A program made the position numbers and the translations under genes. A stretch of DNA of 64,000 nucleotides, from positions 248,001 to 312,000 of the forward strand of contig JAVJSF010000009.1 in assembly GCA_040219555.1 (NCBI GenBank), written 5' to 3'. Each line of letters opens with the position of its first letter. The stretch's first letter is position 1. Source of the DNA: JAVJSF01 sp040219555 (GTDB lineage Bacteria; Actinomycetota; Thermoleophilia; Miltoncostaeales; Miltoncostaeaceae). The notes under the pieces were generated by a model that saw only the letters and a program-made list of their open reading frames with translations, searched no databases and was not told where the DNA came from. Below, piece by piece: positions 40,270 through 49,967 of this stretch.

Positions 40270-41149
40270 CGGCACCGACCTCCTCGCCACGTCGTTCGGC
40301 CGTCGCAAGCATGCCCTGCAGTTGGGCGAAGCTGTTGAAGGTCCCCTTCGCCAGAACAATCCCGTCGAGCGAGAGCACCACGGCGTACGGGCTCCCGGGG
40401 ATGTCGTGCTCGCGCCAGACCTCGGCGTCGTGATGCTCGTCGAACCCTCGCACGCCCACCAGCGGATCCCGGGCCAGTTCCTCCACGGCCGGCTCGAGCG
40501 CCCGGCACATGTGGCACCCCTCGGAGGTGAAGACGGCGGTGGCGAGGACGGCCCGCGGACCGGGGGCCACGAGGTCGGTCAGGCCCGTGGCCGCGCCGAT
40601 GGGCGGCCCCTCGTCGTCCAACTCCAGGGCCATCTGAGGGCCCATCGCCAGGCGCAGGTCGGCCACCTCGCGCGCCAGGGCCAGGACCATGACGGCGAGG
40701 ACCAGTACCGCCGCCAGCGCGAGGATCAGGCCGATGGCGACCCACTCCTCACCGGTGGGATCGCGGCGCGGTCCCAGCGCCACGGCCACGAACCCGGCGG
40801 CCAGCAGGAGGTTGCGGGCCAGGCCCCAGCGACCGACGCGCGAGCGCGGGCCCAGGCATGCGCAGGGACGGCCGGCCCGGCCCGAGGCCAGGGCGGCGGC
40901 CAGGGCGGCGGCGAAGGCCAGCATCAGGGCGGCGGCGGCCCAGGCCGCGGGGCGCCAGCCGGCGGCCACGGCGACCCCGAGGGCGGCCTCGACGGCGACG
41001 AGCGCCCACAGGAGGACGCGCGCCTGGACCGGCCGGCGGATGCCGAAGGTGGCGAGCGCGTCCGCCGAGCGCACCGGCGCCGCGGCCTTGAGCGCTGCCG
41101 AACCCAGCAGGAGCGCACCGAGGGCGAGGGCGAGCACGAGGGCGATCAC
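40259..41149 (-). CDS. MauE-MauD fusion: DoxX/MauE membrane domain plus thioredoxin-like domain
   Basis: A 296-residue fusion. Residues about 1-140 are a four-helix MauE-type (DoxX-like) domain with the CACLG dicysteine loop near residue 96. A further helix near 140-160 leads to an extracytoplasmic thioredoxin-like domain whose redox site is SEGCHMC (near residue 211), as in MauD. In methylamine utilisers MauE and MauD are separate proteins needed for forming disulfides in the light chain. Here the next gene encodes a ten-Cys exported protein, the obvious client. GTG 41149 has no visible ribosome site, so the start is uncertain. Confidence 0.8.
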   Translation of the reverse strand: MIALVLALALGALLLGSAALKAAAPVRSADALATFGIRRPVQARVLLWALVAVEAALGVAVAAGWRPAAWAAAALMLAFAAALAAALASGRAGRPCACLGPRSRVGRWGLARNLLLAAGFVAVALGPRRDPTGEEWVAIGLILALAAVLVLAVMVLALAREVADLRLAMGPQMALELDDEGPPIGAATGLTDLVAPGPRAVLATAVFTSEGCHMCRALEPAVEELARDPLVGVRGFDEHHDAEVWREHDIPGSPYAVVLSLDGIVLAKGTFNSFAQLQGMLATAERRGEEVGAGGR

Positions 41150-41473
41150 GGGGAGGACCGCTCGCCCGGGCTTGCGCTTCGTCGTGCGGCGGTCCGTGCA
41201 TGGTTCGTCGCGGTCGCGTGCGCCTCCGCGACACGGCCGTCACCCATCGGCGGCCGGCGCCGCGCCATGCTCCTCCCGATGACCGAACACACGTTCCCTT
41301 ACGGCCTCCTGAGGGGCAGCGCGGACGACCTGCTCTGCGCCGCGATTCTGCACCATCTGCTCGAGCGCGCGCCTGACGGGTGTACCAGGCAGGACATGGC
41401 GACCGGGCCCATCGGCCGGCCGGTGAGCGGGGGCGCGTCGCCCCCGCCCGCGACCGGGCCGCGCCAGCGCCGC
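41150..41473. other. Gene-free gap with a possible gene remnant
   Basis: This 323-bp gap between the mau-like operon and the aldolase has no complete gene. On the plus strand ATG 41279 opens a protein-like stretch (MTEHTFPYGLLRGSADDLLC, then AAILHHLLERAPDGCTRQDM) of about 45 residues, after which the frame runs on without a stop through antisense of the aldolase. It may be a broken or truncated gene. The right part holds the aldolase terminator hairpin. Nothing else is clear. Confidence 0.4.
41427..41447 (-). terminator. Hairpin terminator of the aldolase gene
   Basis: A perfect 9-bp stem GCGGGGGCG/CGCCCCCGC around a CGT loop, 27 nt beyond the aldolase stop on its 3' side. Confidence 0.65.
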
Positions 41474-42544
<1,071 letters not shown>

Positions 42545-42717
42545 GTGGGGGTCTCCTCGCGGGCTGGACGCGGCGGTTCTCTACACGACCAGACCCTAGT
42601 GGCACCCCGGGCGGGGCGCGGAGCGACCACGGTGGCCGGGGTACGTCCGCATCCGCACGACGTGCCGGCGGGTCCACGCGCGGACGATCGGCCCTCGGCC
42701 GCGGGACCCGAGGCGGC

Positions 42718-42723
42718 TAGCAT
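42718..42723 (+). promoter_or_regulatory. -10 element TAGCAT (leaderless ccdA)
   Basis: TAGCAT ends 8 nt before ATG 42732. The divergent aldolase promoter lies about 120 bp away. Confidence 0.6.
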
Positions 42724-42731
42724 CGCTCCCG

Positions 42732-43445
42732 ATGGAGGTGTCCCTGGTCACCTACGCGGTCGCGTTCACGGCGGGTTTCGTCTCGTTCGCGTCGCCGTGC
42801 GTGCTCGCGCTGGTGCCCGGCTACCTCTCGTTCATCTCGGGGGTCTCCTTCGACGAGCTGGGCACCCGGAACCGCGACGTGATGCTGCCCACCGCCGCTT
42901 TCGTCGCCGGCTTCGCCGTGGTGTTCACGCTGTTCGGCGTGTCGGCGGGACTCATCGGTCACTCGCTGGCCGGCCAGCAGGGGCTGCTCAGCGTGATCGC
43001 GGGCGTCGCCCTGATCATCATGGGGATCGCGATGGTCGCGCTGCCGCGCCTCAACCTGCTCCAGGGCACTCACCGGATCGCCTCGGCCCGCCGGCCGACC
43101 ACGATGGTCGGTGCCTCGCTGGTGGGCGCGGCCTTCGCCGTGGGCTGGACGCCGTGCATCGGGCCGTTCCTGGCGAGCGTCTACACGCTGGCCCTGCCCA
43201 GCGGCTCCCCCGGGCTGGGGGCCACGCTGTTCCTGGTCTACTCGCTCGGCCTCGGCATACCGTTCCTGCTGGCGGGCCTGTTCATCACCCGTACGATGTC
43301 GACCTTCCGCTGGCTCCGGGACCGCTGGACGATCGTCAACGCCACCGCGGCGGGCGTGGTGGTCGTGATCGGTGTGCTGATCGCGACCGGCCGCTTCGAG
43401 ATCATCACCCAGCGCCTGGCCGGGGTGGGCTTCCAGGGCATCTAG
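42732..43445 (+). CDS. ccdA: Cytochrome c biogenesis protein CcdA
   Basis: A 237-residue six-helix thiol-disulfide transporter. The two conserved redox Cys lie in FASPCVLALVPGY (residue 23) and GWTPCIGPF (near residue 140). It moves reducing equivalents across the membrane to thioredoxin-like proteins, for heme attachment to cytochromes c such as QcrC, and perhaps to the mau-like system whose operon starts 1.6 kb away. Length is typical. Confidence 0.93.
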   Translation: MEVSLVTYAVAFTAGFVSFASPCVLALVPGYLSFISGVSFDELGTRNRDVMLPTAAFVAGFAVVFTLFGVSAGLIGHSLAGQQGLLSVIAGVALIIMGIAMVALPRLNLLQGTHRIASARRPTTMVGASLVGAAFAVGWTPCIGPFLASVYTLALPSGSPGLGATLFLVYSLGLGIPFLLAGLFITRTMSTFRWLRDRWTIVNATAAGVVVVIGVLIATGRFEIITQRLAGVGFQGI

Positions 43446-43481
43446 GTCCCCCACGGGGGATCGCGAGGGGGACGGGCGCGC

Positions 43482-44561
43482 ATGAAGGTGGTCTCGGTGG
43501 TCGGCAACCGGCCGCAGTTCGTCAAGGCGGCACCGCTCTCGCGGGCGCTCCGGGCGCGCGTGACCGAGGTGCTGGTGCACAGCGGCCAGCACTACGACCC
43601 GGAGCTGGCCGACCTGATCTTCGACGAGCTCGGGGTGCCACAGCCCGACCATGCCCTCGCCGTCGGCGCGGGATCGCCGGTGACCCAGCTCGCGGTGATG
43701 CTGGAGCGGCTGGAGCCGCTCCTGGCCGCCGAGCGCCCGGACATGGTGCTGGTCTACGGCGACACCACCACGACGCTCGCCGGCGCCCTGGCGGCCGCCA
43801 AGACGGGCGTGCCCCTGGCCCACGTCGAGGCCGGCCTGCGCTCGTTCGACCGCACGATGCCCGAGGAGCAGAACCGGGTGGTCACCGACCACCTGTCCGA
43901 TCTGCTGTTCGTCCCCACCCGGACGGCGGTGCAGAACCTGTCGCGCGAGGGCATCGCGGACGGGGTGCACCTGGTGGGCGACGTCATGCTGGATGCGGGC
44001 CTGATGTTCGCGCCCGCCGCGCGCGCCCGGCCGGGGGCGGAGGCGCTCGGCCTGGAGGACGACGGCTACCTGCTGGTGACCGTGCACCGCGCGGCCGCCA
44101 CCGACACGCCGGAGGCCCTGCGCTCCCTGGTGGCGGTGCTGACCGCGATCGCCGAGCCCATGGTGTTCCCGGTGCATCCGCGCACGCGCCACAAGCTGAC
44201 GGCGGCCGGCCTGTGGGACGAGTTGTCGGCGCACCCGCCGCTGCACCTGGCCCCGGCGGTGGGCTATCTGGACTTCACGGCGCTGCTGCTGGGGGCCCGT
44301 GCGGTGGTGACCGACTCGGGCGGGGTGCAGAAGGAGGCCTACTTCCACGGGATCCCCTGCATCACGCTGCGCGACACGACCGAGTGGGTGGAGACCGTCG
44401 AGGGCGGCTTCAACCGGCTCACGGGCATGGACGCGGCGGCGGTCACCGCGGCGCTGCGGGACCTCTCGATGCCCGCCGAGCGCCCGCCCTACTACGGCGC
44501 CGGCGACGCGGCCGAGCGGATCGCGGAGGTCGTCGTGGCCCACGCCACCGCCCCCGGGTGA
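43482..44561 (+). CDS. wecB: UDP-N-acetylglucosamine 2-epimerase family (WecB/WbpI)
   Basis: A 359-residue non-hydrolysing UDP-sugar 2-epimerase, GT-B fold. VVGNRPQFVKAAPLSRALR at the start, LVYGDTTTTLAGA, VEAGLRSFDRTMPEEQNR, PVHPRT and TDSGGVQKEA are all conserved. In WecB the substrate is UDP-GlcNAc; the WbpI subtype epimerises a diacetamido-uronic acid. With the WbpA-, WbpB- and WbpD-like genes that follow, the WbpI role is plausible but the sequence does not decide it. Confidence 0.88.
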   Translation: MKVVSVVGNRPQFVKAAPLSRALRARVTEVLVHSGQHYDPELADLIFDELGVPQPDHALAVGAGSPVTQLAVMLERLEPLLAAERPDMVLVYGDTTTTLAGALAAAKTGVPLAHVEAGLRSFDRTMPEEQNRVVTDHLSDLLFVPTRTAVQNLSREGIADGVHLVGDVMLDAGLMFAPAARARPGAEALGLEDDGYLLVTVHRAAATDTPEALRSLVAVLTAIAEPMVFPVHPRTRHKLTAAGLWDELSAHPPLHLAPAVGYLDFTALLLGARAVVTDSGGVQKEAYFHGIPCITLRDTTEWVETVEGGFNRLTGMDAAAVTAALRDLSMPAERPPYYGAGDAAERIAEVVVAHATAPG

Positions 44562-44577
44562 CGGCGGCGGGTGCGGC

Positions 44578-45192
44578 TCACGGCAGGTCGCCGGCGTCGA
44601 GGGGCATCTCGATGGGCCCGCCCGAGCCCGAGTCGGGCGCCTGGAACACGTCCTCCGGGGACAGGGCCGGTGTGAGGGCGCGGGGGCGCACCAGAACGAA
44701 CAGCCGGACCGCGCGGGTGCGCTCCTCATGGCGCCACAGGCGCGACTCGAGCAGGTCCACGATCCCGGTGGCCAGCATCAGCCCGGCCACCAGCCCGGCC
44801 ATCATCCCGCCCCCGCCGGTGAAGCGGTCGAACACCAGCAGCAGGATGATCCCGAACAGCACCACCGTGGCCAGGCGCATGCGCCGGTCGCGGGCGTGGG
44901 CGACGGTCTCGTGCACCACCCCCCGCGGGGTCGGCAGCGCAACCGCGAGGGTGTTCGCCACCCGCCGCCGGCTGGCCAGGCCGGCCACCAGGAGGGTCGG
45001 CGCGGCCACCGCCATGAACCCGACCGGGGTGCGCACCCGCTCGACGGGTTCCCCCAGGAGCCAGGTGAGGCTCCAGAAGATGGCGAGGACGATGGCCGTG
45101 CCCAGCGCGGCCTGGCCGCGCCAGCGCGTCTCGTCGGCCACGCGGACCACCCGGGGCAGCGCGGCGAGGACGGTGTCCGGTGTCGGGGCCAT
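44578..45192 (-). CDS. Membrane protein of unknown function
   Basis: A 204-residue protein with about four helices (near residues 30-47, 57-73, 108-122 and 128-147), preceded by a soluble 25-residue start and followed by an acidic Pro-rich tail. The ATG has an AAAGGA site 4 nt upstream. It lies within the sugar cluster but on the opposite strand, convergent with the epimerase and divergent from the dehydrogenase. No family recognised. Confidence 0.6.
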   Translation of the reverse strand: MAPTPDTVLAALPRVVRVADETRWRGQAALGTAIVLAIFWSLTWLLGEPVERVRTPVGFMAVAAPTLLVAGLASRRRVANTLAVALPTPRGVVHETVAHARDRRMRLATVVLFGIILLLVFDRFTGGGGMMAGLVAGLMLATGIVDLLESRLWRHEERTRAVRLFVLVRPRALTPALSPEDVFQAPDSGSGGPIEMPLDAGDLP

Positions 45193-45288
45193 GGTCCTTT
45201 CGATCGGGCGCGCCGATCACTAGGTTACCCGCCTGATGGGTATCCTGGCCGTCCACCCCGCACGCCGCTGACCGCGCTAGCCCCCCGC

Positions 45289-46536
45289 GTGGGGATCGTG
45301 GGGATGGGCTACGTGGGTCTGCCCCTGGCGGCGACCTTCGCAGAGGGCGGCGTCCCCGTTCTGGGCCTGGACGCGGTCCAGCAGAAGGTCGACCAGGTCA
45401 ACGCCGGCTCGTCGTACATCGAGGATGTCCCCGACGAGCGCCTGGGGCCCCTGGTCGAGCGCGGGCTGATCCGCGCCACCACCTCCTGGGACGAGCTGCG
45501 CGGCGTCGACTCGGTGATCATCTGCCTGCCGACGCCCCTGACCGAGCACCGCGAGCCGGATCTGTCGGCCGTGCTCGGCGCCGCCGAGAGCATGGCACCG
45601 CGGCTGCGCGCGGGCCATCTGGTGGTGCTGGAGAGCACCACCTACCCGGGCACCACCCGCGACGAGGTCGCGCCGGTGCTGGAGCGCTCGGGCCTGACCG
45701 CCGGCCGCGACTTCCACCTGGCCTTCTCGCCGGAGCGCGTCGATCCGGGTCGCGAGGACTGGACCACGGCCACCACGCCGAAGGTGATCGGCGGCCTCAC
45801 CCCCGAGTGCACGCGTCGCGCCATGGACCTCTACGGCCAGGCCTGCACGACGCTGGTGCCGGTGGGCAGCCCCGAGGTGGCCGAGCTCACCAAGCTGCTG
45901 GAGAACATCTTCCGGAGCGTCAACATCGCGCTGGTCAACGAGCTGGCGATGCTCTGCGACCGCATGAACATCGACGTGTGGGAGGTCATCGAGGCTGCGG
46001 CCACCAAGCCCTTCGGCTTCATGCCCTTCCAGCCCGGCCCGGGCCTGGGCGGCCACTGCATCCCCATCGACCCCTTCTACCTCACGTGGAAGGCGCGCGA
46101 ATACGAGATGCACACCGAGTTCATCGAGCTCGCGGGCAAGGTCAACTCGCACATGCCGGCCTTCTGCGTCACCAAGGTGGCGCGGGCGCTCAACAGCCGG
46201 CGCAAGGCACTGAACGGCAGCCGGGTGCTGGTGATCGGCGTGGCCTACAAGCCCAACGTGAACGACATGCGTGAGAGCCCGGCGTTGCGCGTCATCCAGT
46301 TGCTGCGCGACGACGGAGCCGTGGTGGAGTACCACGACCCGCACGTGCCCTCGCTCGCCAAACTGGGCCTGGAGAGCCGCCCCCTCACCGAGGACGTCCT
46401 GGCCGAGCAGGACATCGTGGTGGTCGTCACCGACCACCGTGCGGTGGACTGGGACCTGGTGGCGCGCTGCTCTCCCATGGTCATGGATCTGCGTAATGTC
46501 GTCCCCGAGGGCGGGGGCACGGTCTGGAGGCTCTGA
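45289..46536 (+). CDS. wbpA: UDP-N-acetyl-D-glucosamine 6-dehydrogenase (WbpA-like)
   Basis: A 415-residue UDP-glucose/GDP-mannose dehydrogenase family enzyme that oxidises C6 of a UDP-HexNAc to a uronic acid using NAD. VGIVGMGYVGLPLAATFAEGG (Rossmann, residues 1-21), ESTTYPGTT, FSPERVDPG, and the catalytic GLGGHCIPIDPFYLTWKA region (Cys near residue 263) match the WbpA/WbpO subgroup rather than UDP-glucose dehydrogenase. GTG 45289 is the first start before the motif. It couples with the next gene by TGATG. Confidence 0.9.
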   Translation: MGIVGMGYVGLPLAATFAEGGVPVLGLDAVQQKVDQVNAGSSYIEDVPDERLGPLVERGLIRATTSWDELRGVDSVIICLPTPLTEHREPDLSAVLGAAESMAPRLRAGHLVVLESTTYPGTTRDEVAPVLERSGLTAGRDFHLAFSPERVDPGREDWTTATTPKVIGGLTPECTRRAMDLYGQACTTLVPVGSPEVAELTKLLENIFRSVNIALVNELAMLCDRMNIDVWEVIEAAATKPFGFMPFQPGPGLGGHCIPIDPFYLTWKAREYEMHTEFIELAGKVNSHMPAFCVTKVARALNSRRKALNGSRVLVIGVAYKPNVNDMRESPALRVIQLLRDDGAVVEYHDPHVPSLAKLGLESRPLTEDVLAEQDIVVVVTDHRAVDWDLVARCSPMVMDLRNVVPEGGGTVWRL

Positions 46537-47585
46537 TGGCCCAAGCTCACGGCGGGGATGCGCAGCCGGTGAACATCGGCGTGGTGGGCATGAACTACTG
46601 GGGGCCCAACCTCGCGAGGAACTTCGACCGGCTGCCCGGCGCCCGGCTGACGTGGATCTGCGACCTCGATCCTGCGGTGCTCGACCGCCACCGGGAGACC
46701 TACGCGGCCACCTCGTTCACCACCAGCCTCTACGAGATGCTGGCCGACCCGGACCTGGACGCCGTGGTGGTGGCGACGCCGGTCCCCACGCACGCACCCC
46801 TGGCCAGGATGGCCCTGGACGCCGGCAAGGACTGCTTCGTGGAGAAGCCGCTGGCGCTCACCGCCGCCGACGCGGACGAGCTGGTGCAGATCGCGGACGC
46901 CGGCGAGCGCGTCCTGATGGTGGACCACCTGCTGGTGTACCACCCCGCCGTGCGGGCGATGCGTGCCCTGATCGAGGACGGCACCCTCGGCCAGACCTTC
47001 TACCTGTACGGCAACCGACTCAACCTGGGGATCGTGCGCGAGGAGGAGAACGCGCTCTGGAGCCTCGGCCCGCACGACATCTCGGTGATGCTGCACCTGG
47101 TGGGCGAGAGCCCGGCCGAGGTGTCGGCCACGGGCGAGAGTTACCTGCGCCGGGGCGTGGAGGATGTCGTGTTCGGGCGCATCACCTTCCCCTCGGGGAT
47201 CATCGGCCACCTGCACCTGAGCTGGCTCGACCCGCACAAGACGCGCAAGATGACCGTGATCGGCTCGAAGAAGATGGTCGTCTTCGACGACATGGAGACC
47301 GAGCGCAAGATCACGATCTACGACAAGGGCGCCGATCCCGTGCCGCGCACCGAGACCTACGGCGAGTACATCCAGGTCCGCGCGGGCGACATCCACATCC
47401 CCCGCATCCCGGCCACCGAGCCCCTGCGCGTGGTGTGCGAGCGCTTCGTCGAGGCGGTGCGCGACCGCCGGCCGACCCCCTCCGACGGCGCCGCCGGCGC
47501 CGAGGTGGTGGCCGTGCTCGAGGCCATGACCACCTCGCTGCGCGAGGGCGGGCGCCCGGTGTCGCTGGCGCCCACCTCCGCATGA
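46536..47585 (+). CDS. wbpB: Gfo/Idh/MocA oxidoreductase, WbpB-like 3-dehydrogenase
   Basis: A 349-residue NAD-dependent sugar oxidoreductase. N-terminal GVVGMNYWGPNLARNFDRLPG, the DAVVVATPVPTH loop and the catalytic Lys in CFVEKPLALT (near residue 100) define the family; HDISVMLHLVGESP gives the later catalytic His region. In the WbpA-B-E-D-I route it oxidises C3 of UDP-GlcNAc-uronate. Its start shares a base with the upstream stop (TGATG). The name is a context-based inference. Confidence 0.85.
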   Translation: MAQAHGGDAQPVNIGVVGMNYWGPNLARNFDRLPGARLTWICDLDPAVLDRHRETYAATSFTTSLYEMLADPDLDAVVVATPVPTHAPLARMALDAGKDCFVEKPLALTAADADELVQIADAGERVLMVDHLLVYHPAVRAMRALIEDGTLGQTFYLYGNRLNLGIVREEENALWSLGPHDISVMLHLVGESPAEVSATGESYLRRGVEDVVFGRITFPSGIIGHLHLSWLDPHKTRKMTVIGSKKMVVFDDMETERKITIYDKGADPVPRTETYGEYIQVRAGDIHIPRIPATEPLRVVCERFVEAVRDRRPTPSDGAAGAEVVAVLEAMTTSLREGGRPVSLAPTSA

Positions 47586-47628
47586 ACCACCGCACCGCCC
47601 CCACCATCCCCACCCGCCGGAGGCCCTG

Positions 47629-48333
47629 ATGGCCCGCGAGAACCTCGTGCTGGGAGACGACGTCGTCATCGGCGACGACGTCGAGATCGGCGCCAACGTG
47701 GTCATCCACGACGGAACGCGCATCGGCGCCGGCTGCGTGATCCAGGACAACGTGGTGCTGGGCAAGCAGCCCAAGCTGTCCTCGCGCTCGACCAGCGGCA
47801 AGAAGGCCCCGCTGGCCCCGCTGGAGTTGGGAGCCGGCGCCGCGGTATGCAGCGGCGCGTTGGTCTACGCGGGAACCACGGTGGGGCCGGGCGCCATCAT
47901 CGGCGACCTCGCCACGGTGCGCGAGCGGTGCACCATCGGCGAGGGCGTGGTCATCGGACGGGGCGTCTGCGTGGAGAACGACGTCCCGATCGGGGCCTTC
48001 ACCAAGATCCAGTCGAACTCGTACATCACCGCCTACTCCGAGCTCGAGGAGCACGTCTTCATCGCACCCTGCGTGACGACGACCAACGACAACTTCATGG
48101 GCCGCACCGAGGCGCGCCACGCCCTGATCAAGGGCGCCATCATCAGGCGCGGCGCGCGCGTGGGCGGCGCGGCGGTGATCCTTCCGGGGGTGGAGATCGG
48201 CGCGGAGGCCTTCGTGGCCGCCGGGGCGCTGGTGACCAAGGATGTGCCGGCCATGAAGCTGGTCGCGGGCCTGCCCGCCCAGATCTGGCGCGATGTCAAT
48301 CCCGAGGAGTTGCTCTCGGCCGACGGGCACTGA
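47629..48333 (+). CDS. wbpD: Left-handed beta-helix N-acetyltransferase (WbpD-like)
   Basis: A 234-residue hexapeptide-repeat acyltransferase. Recurring [LIV]-G-x-x-x-x repeats (GDDVVIGDDVEIGANVVIHD, GPGAIIGDLATV, GEGVVIGRGV) run from about residue 5 to 190, and a loop TTNDNFMGR follows. Members of this group add an acetyl group to a UDP-3-amino-sugar. With its neighbours it would give a di-N-acetylated uronic acid precursor. A 43-nt gap separates it from the oxidoreductase. Confidence 0.85.
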   Translation: MARENLVLGDDVVIGDDVEIGANVVIHDGTRIGAGCVIQDNVVLGKQPKLSSRSTSGKKAPLAPLELGAGAAVCSGALVYAGTTVGPGAIIGDLATVRERCTIGEGVVIGRGVCVENDVPIGAFTKIQSNSYITAYSELEEHVFIAPCVTTTNDNFMGRTEARHALIKGAIIRRGARVGGAAVILPGVEIGAEAFVAAGALVTKDVPAMKLVAGLPAQIWRDVNPEELLSADGH

Positions 48334-48343
48334 GGCCGGCGCC

Positions 48344-48808
48344 ATGTCGCGCCGGCTGGTCATCGAGATGATCGGTGGCGCGCTGGCCGTGCACGACCGC
48401 GAGCGGCCCGGAGCGGCCATGGTGACGCTGGACCTGGAGGACGGGCGGCGGATCGCCCTGGCGCGCCACCTGTGCGGCTGGCTCCCCGACGCCGACGCCG
48501 ACCCGGTGTGGCCCGACCAGGCCGCCGCCCGGGCCGCCTTCGCCGACGAGGGCGACGGCTGGGCCGCGGTGCTGGCCGCCGGCGCGGCCCTGGCGCCCCC
48601 GCCATCGGGCGACCTGGGCATCACCGCCGCGGCGCGGATCGCGGAACTCGCCGCCCGGCACCCCGGGGCGTGGATCGACGGCCCCCACCCCCGCCCGGAC
48701 GGCACCTGGTACATGGTGCTGGCGGGGCCCGGCGTGCCGAGCGCGGTGATGGGCGAGGGGCCCGACCCGGACGCCGCGGCGGTCGACCTGGTGGCCCGCG
48801 CCCGCTGA
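48344..48808 (+). CDS. Protein of unknown function
   Basis: A 154-residue acidic, soluble protein. The beginning RLVIEMIGGALAVHDRER is followed by short strands and helices rich in Asp/Ala, then a GTWYMVLAGPGVPSAVMG strand-turn. No transmembrane or catalytic motif is visible. It lies 10 nt after the acetyltransferase gene, so it may be co-transcribed with the sugar genes. No family recognised. Confidence 0.5.
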   Translation: MSRRLVIEMIGGALAVHDRERPGAAMVTLDLEDGRRIALARHLCGWLPDADADPVWPDQAAARAAFADEGDGWAAVLAAGAALAPPPSGDLGITAAARIAELAARHPGAWIDGPHPRPDGTWYMVLAGPGVPSAVMGEGPDPDAAAVDLVARAR

Positions 48809-48837
48809 TGCCCCTCGACGGCGACGGCGCGCGGCCC

Positions 48838-48843
48838 TAGGCT
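48838..48843 (+). promoter_or_regulatory. -10 element TAGGCT
   Basis: TAGGCT lies 25 nt before ATG 48869, with a GAAGGA ribosome site at 48856-48861. This is a leadered promoter, unlike many neighbours. Confidence 0.45.
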
Positions 48844-48868
48844 GGCATCCCGCCCGAAGGAACAGCCG

Positions 48869-49957
48869 ATGCCCGAGACCGAGGACGCCGGCACCGCCGT
48901 CGCCGAGCGCCTGTTCGCCGCCGCCCAGGGGATGATGGACACCCTCTGTGTCTACCTCGGCGACCGCCTCGGCCTGTACCGCACGCTCCAGCGCGACGGG
49001 CCCGCCACCGCCGGCGAGCTCGCCGCCCGGGCCGGCATACATCCACGCTACGCGCGCGAGTGGCTGGAGCAGCAGACCGTCAGCGGGTACCTCGAGTGCG
49101 AGGACCCCTCACTGGGCGACGACGAGCGCCGCTTCATGCTGCCCGAGGAGCACGTGCCGGCCCTGGCCGACGAGGGCCACCTCGAATTCATGACCCCCAT
49201 GGCACAGCTCGCAGTGGGCTGCGCCCGCCCCATCGAGGCGCTCGCGACCGCCTTCCGCACCGGCGACGGGGTGCCGTTCGCCGACTACGGCGAGGACCTG
49301 CACCGCGGGCAGGCGCGCTTCTCGCGCATCCAGTTCGACACCTTCCTGACCGCCGAGTGGCTCCCGGCGATCCCCGCCCTGCACGAGAGCCTCCAGCGGC
49401 CTGGGGCGCGGGTGGCCGACCTGGCCTGTGGCCTCGGGTACTCCAGCCTGGCCATGGCCCGCGACTACCCCGGCATCACGGTGGACGGGATCGATCTCGA
49501 CGCGGCGTCCATCGCGGCCGCCGGGTCCGCGCGCGCGGCGGCGGAGCCCGAGGTGGCCGCACGCGTGCGCTTCACCTGCACCGATGCCGCCGATGCCGAG
49601 CCGGCCGGCGCGTTCGACCTGGTGACGATCTTCGAGGCGCTGCACGACATGTCCCGCCCGGTCGAGGCCCTGGCGGCGGCCCGCCGACTGCTGGCGCCCG
49701 GCGGTGCCGTGCTGGTGGCCGACGAGCGGGTGGGCGACCACTTCTCGCCGGCGGCCGGCGAGGTGGAGCGCCTCTACTACGGCTTCTCGGTGCTGCACTG
49801 CCTGCCCGTGGGGATGGTGGGCCAGGACCCCGCCGGCACGGGCACCGTGATGCGCGCCGGCACGGTGGAGCGCTACGCCCGTGAGGCGGGCCTCGGCCGT
49901 GTGGAGATCGCTCCGGTGGAGAACGACTTCTGGCGCTTCTACGTGCTGCGACCCTGA
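48869..49957 (+). CDS. SAM-dependent methyltransferase with N-terminal winged-helix domain
   Basis: A 362-residue class I methyltransferase. Residues 1-90 form an O-methyltransferase-like winged helix (GPATAGELAARAGIHPRYAREWLEQQTVSGYLE region); the SAM-binding site is VADLACGLGYSSLAMA near residue 183, with GIDLDAASI for the ribose-binding Asp. The ending is like polyketide-type O-methyltransferases or the UbiE-like Rv-type proteins. Substrate unknown. Convergent with the S55 peptidase gene. Confidence 0.82.
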   Translation: MPETEDAGTAVAERLFAAAQGMMDTLCVYLGDRLGLYRTLQRDGPATAGELAARAGIHPRYAREWLEQQTVSGYLECEDPSLGDDERRFMLPEEHVPALADEGHLEFMTPMAQLAVGCARPIEALATAFRTGDGVPFADYGEDLHRGQARFSRIQFDTFLTAEWLPAIPALHESLQRPGARVADLACGLGYSSLAMARDYPGITVDGIDLDAASIAAAGSARAAAEPEVAARVRFTCTDAADAEPAGAFDLVTIFEALHDMSRPVEALAAARRLLAPGGAVLVADERVGDHFSPAAGEVERLYYGFSVLHCLPVGMVGQDPAGTGTVMRAGTVERYAREAGLGRVEIAPVENDFWRFYVLRP

Positions 49958-49967
49958 CCCGCCGCCC

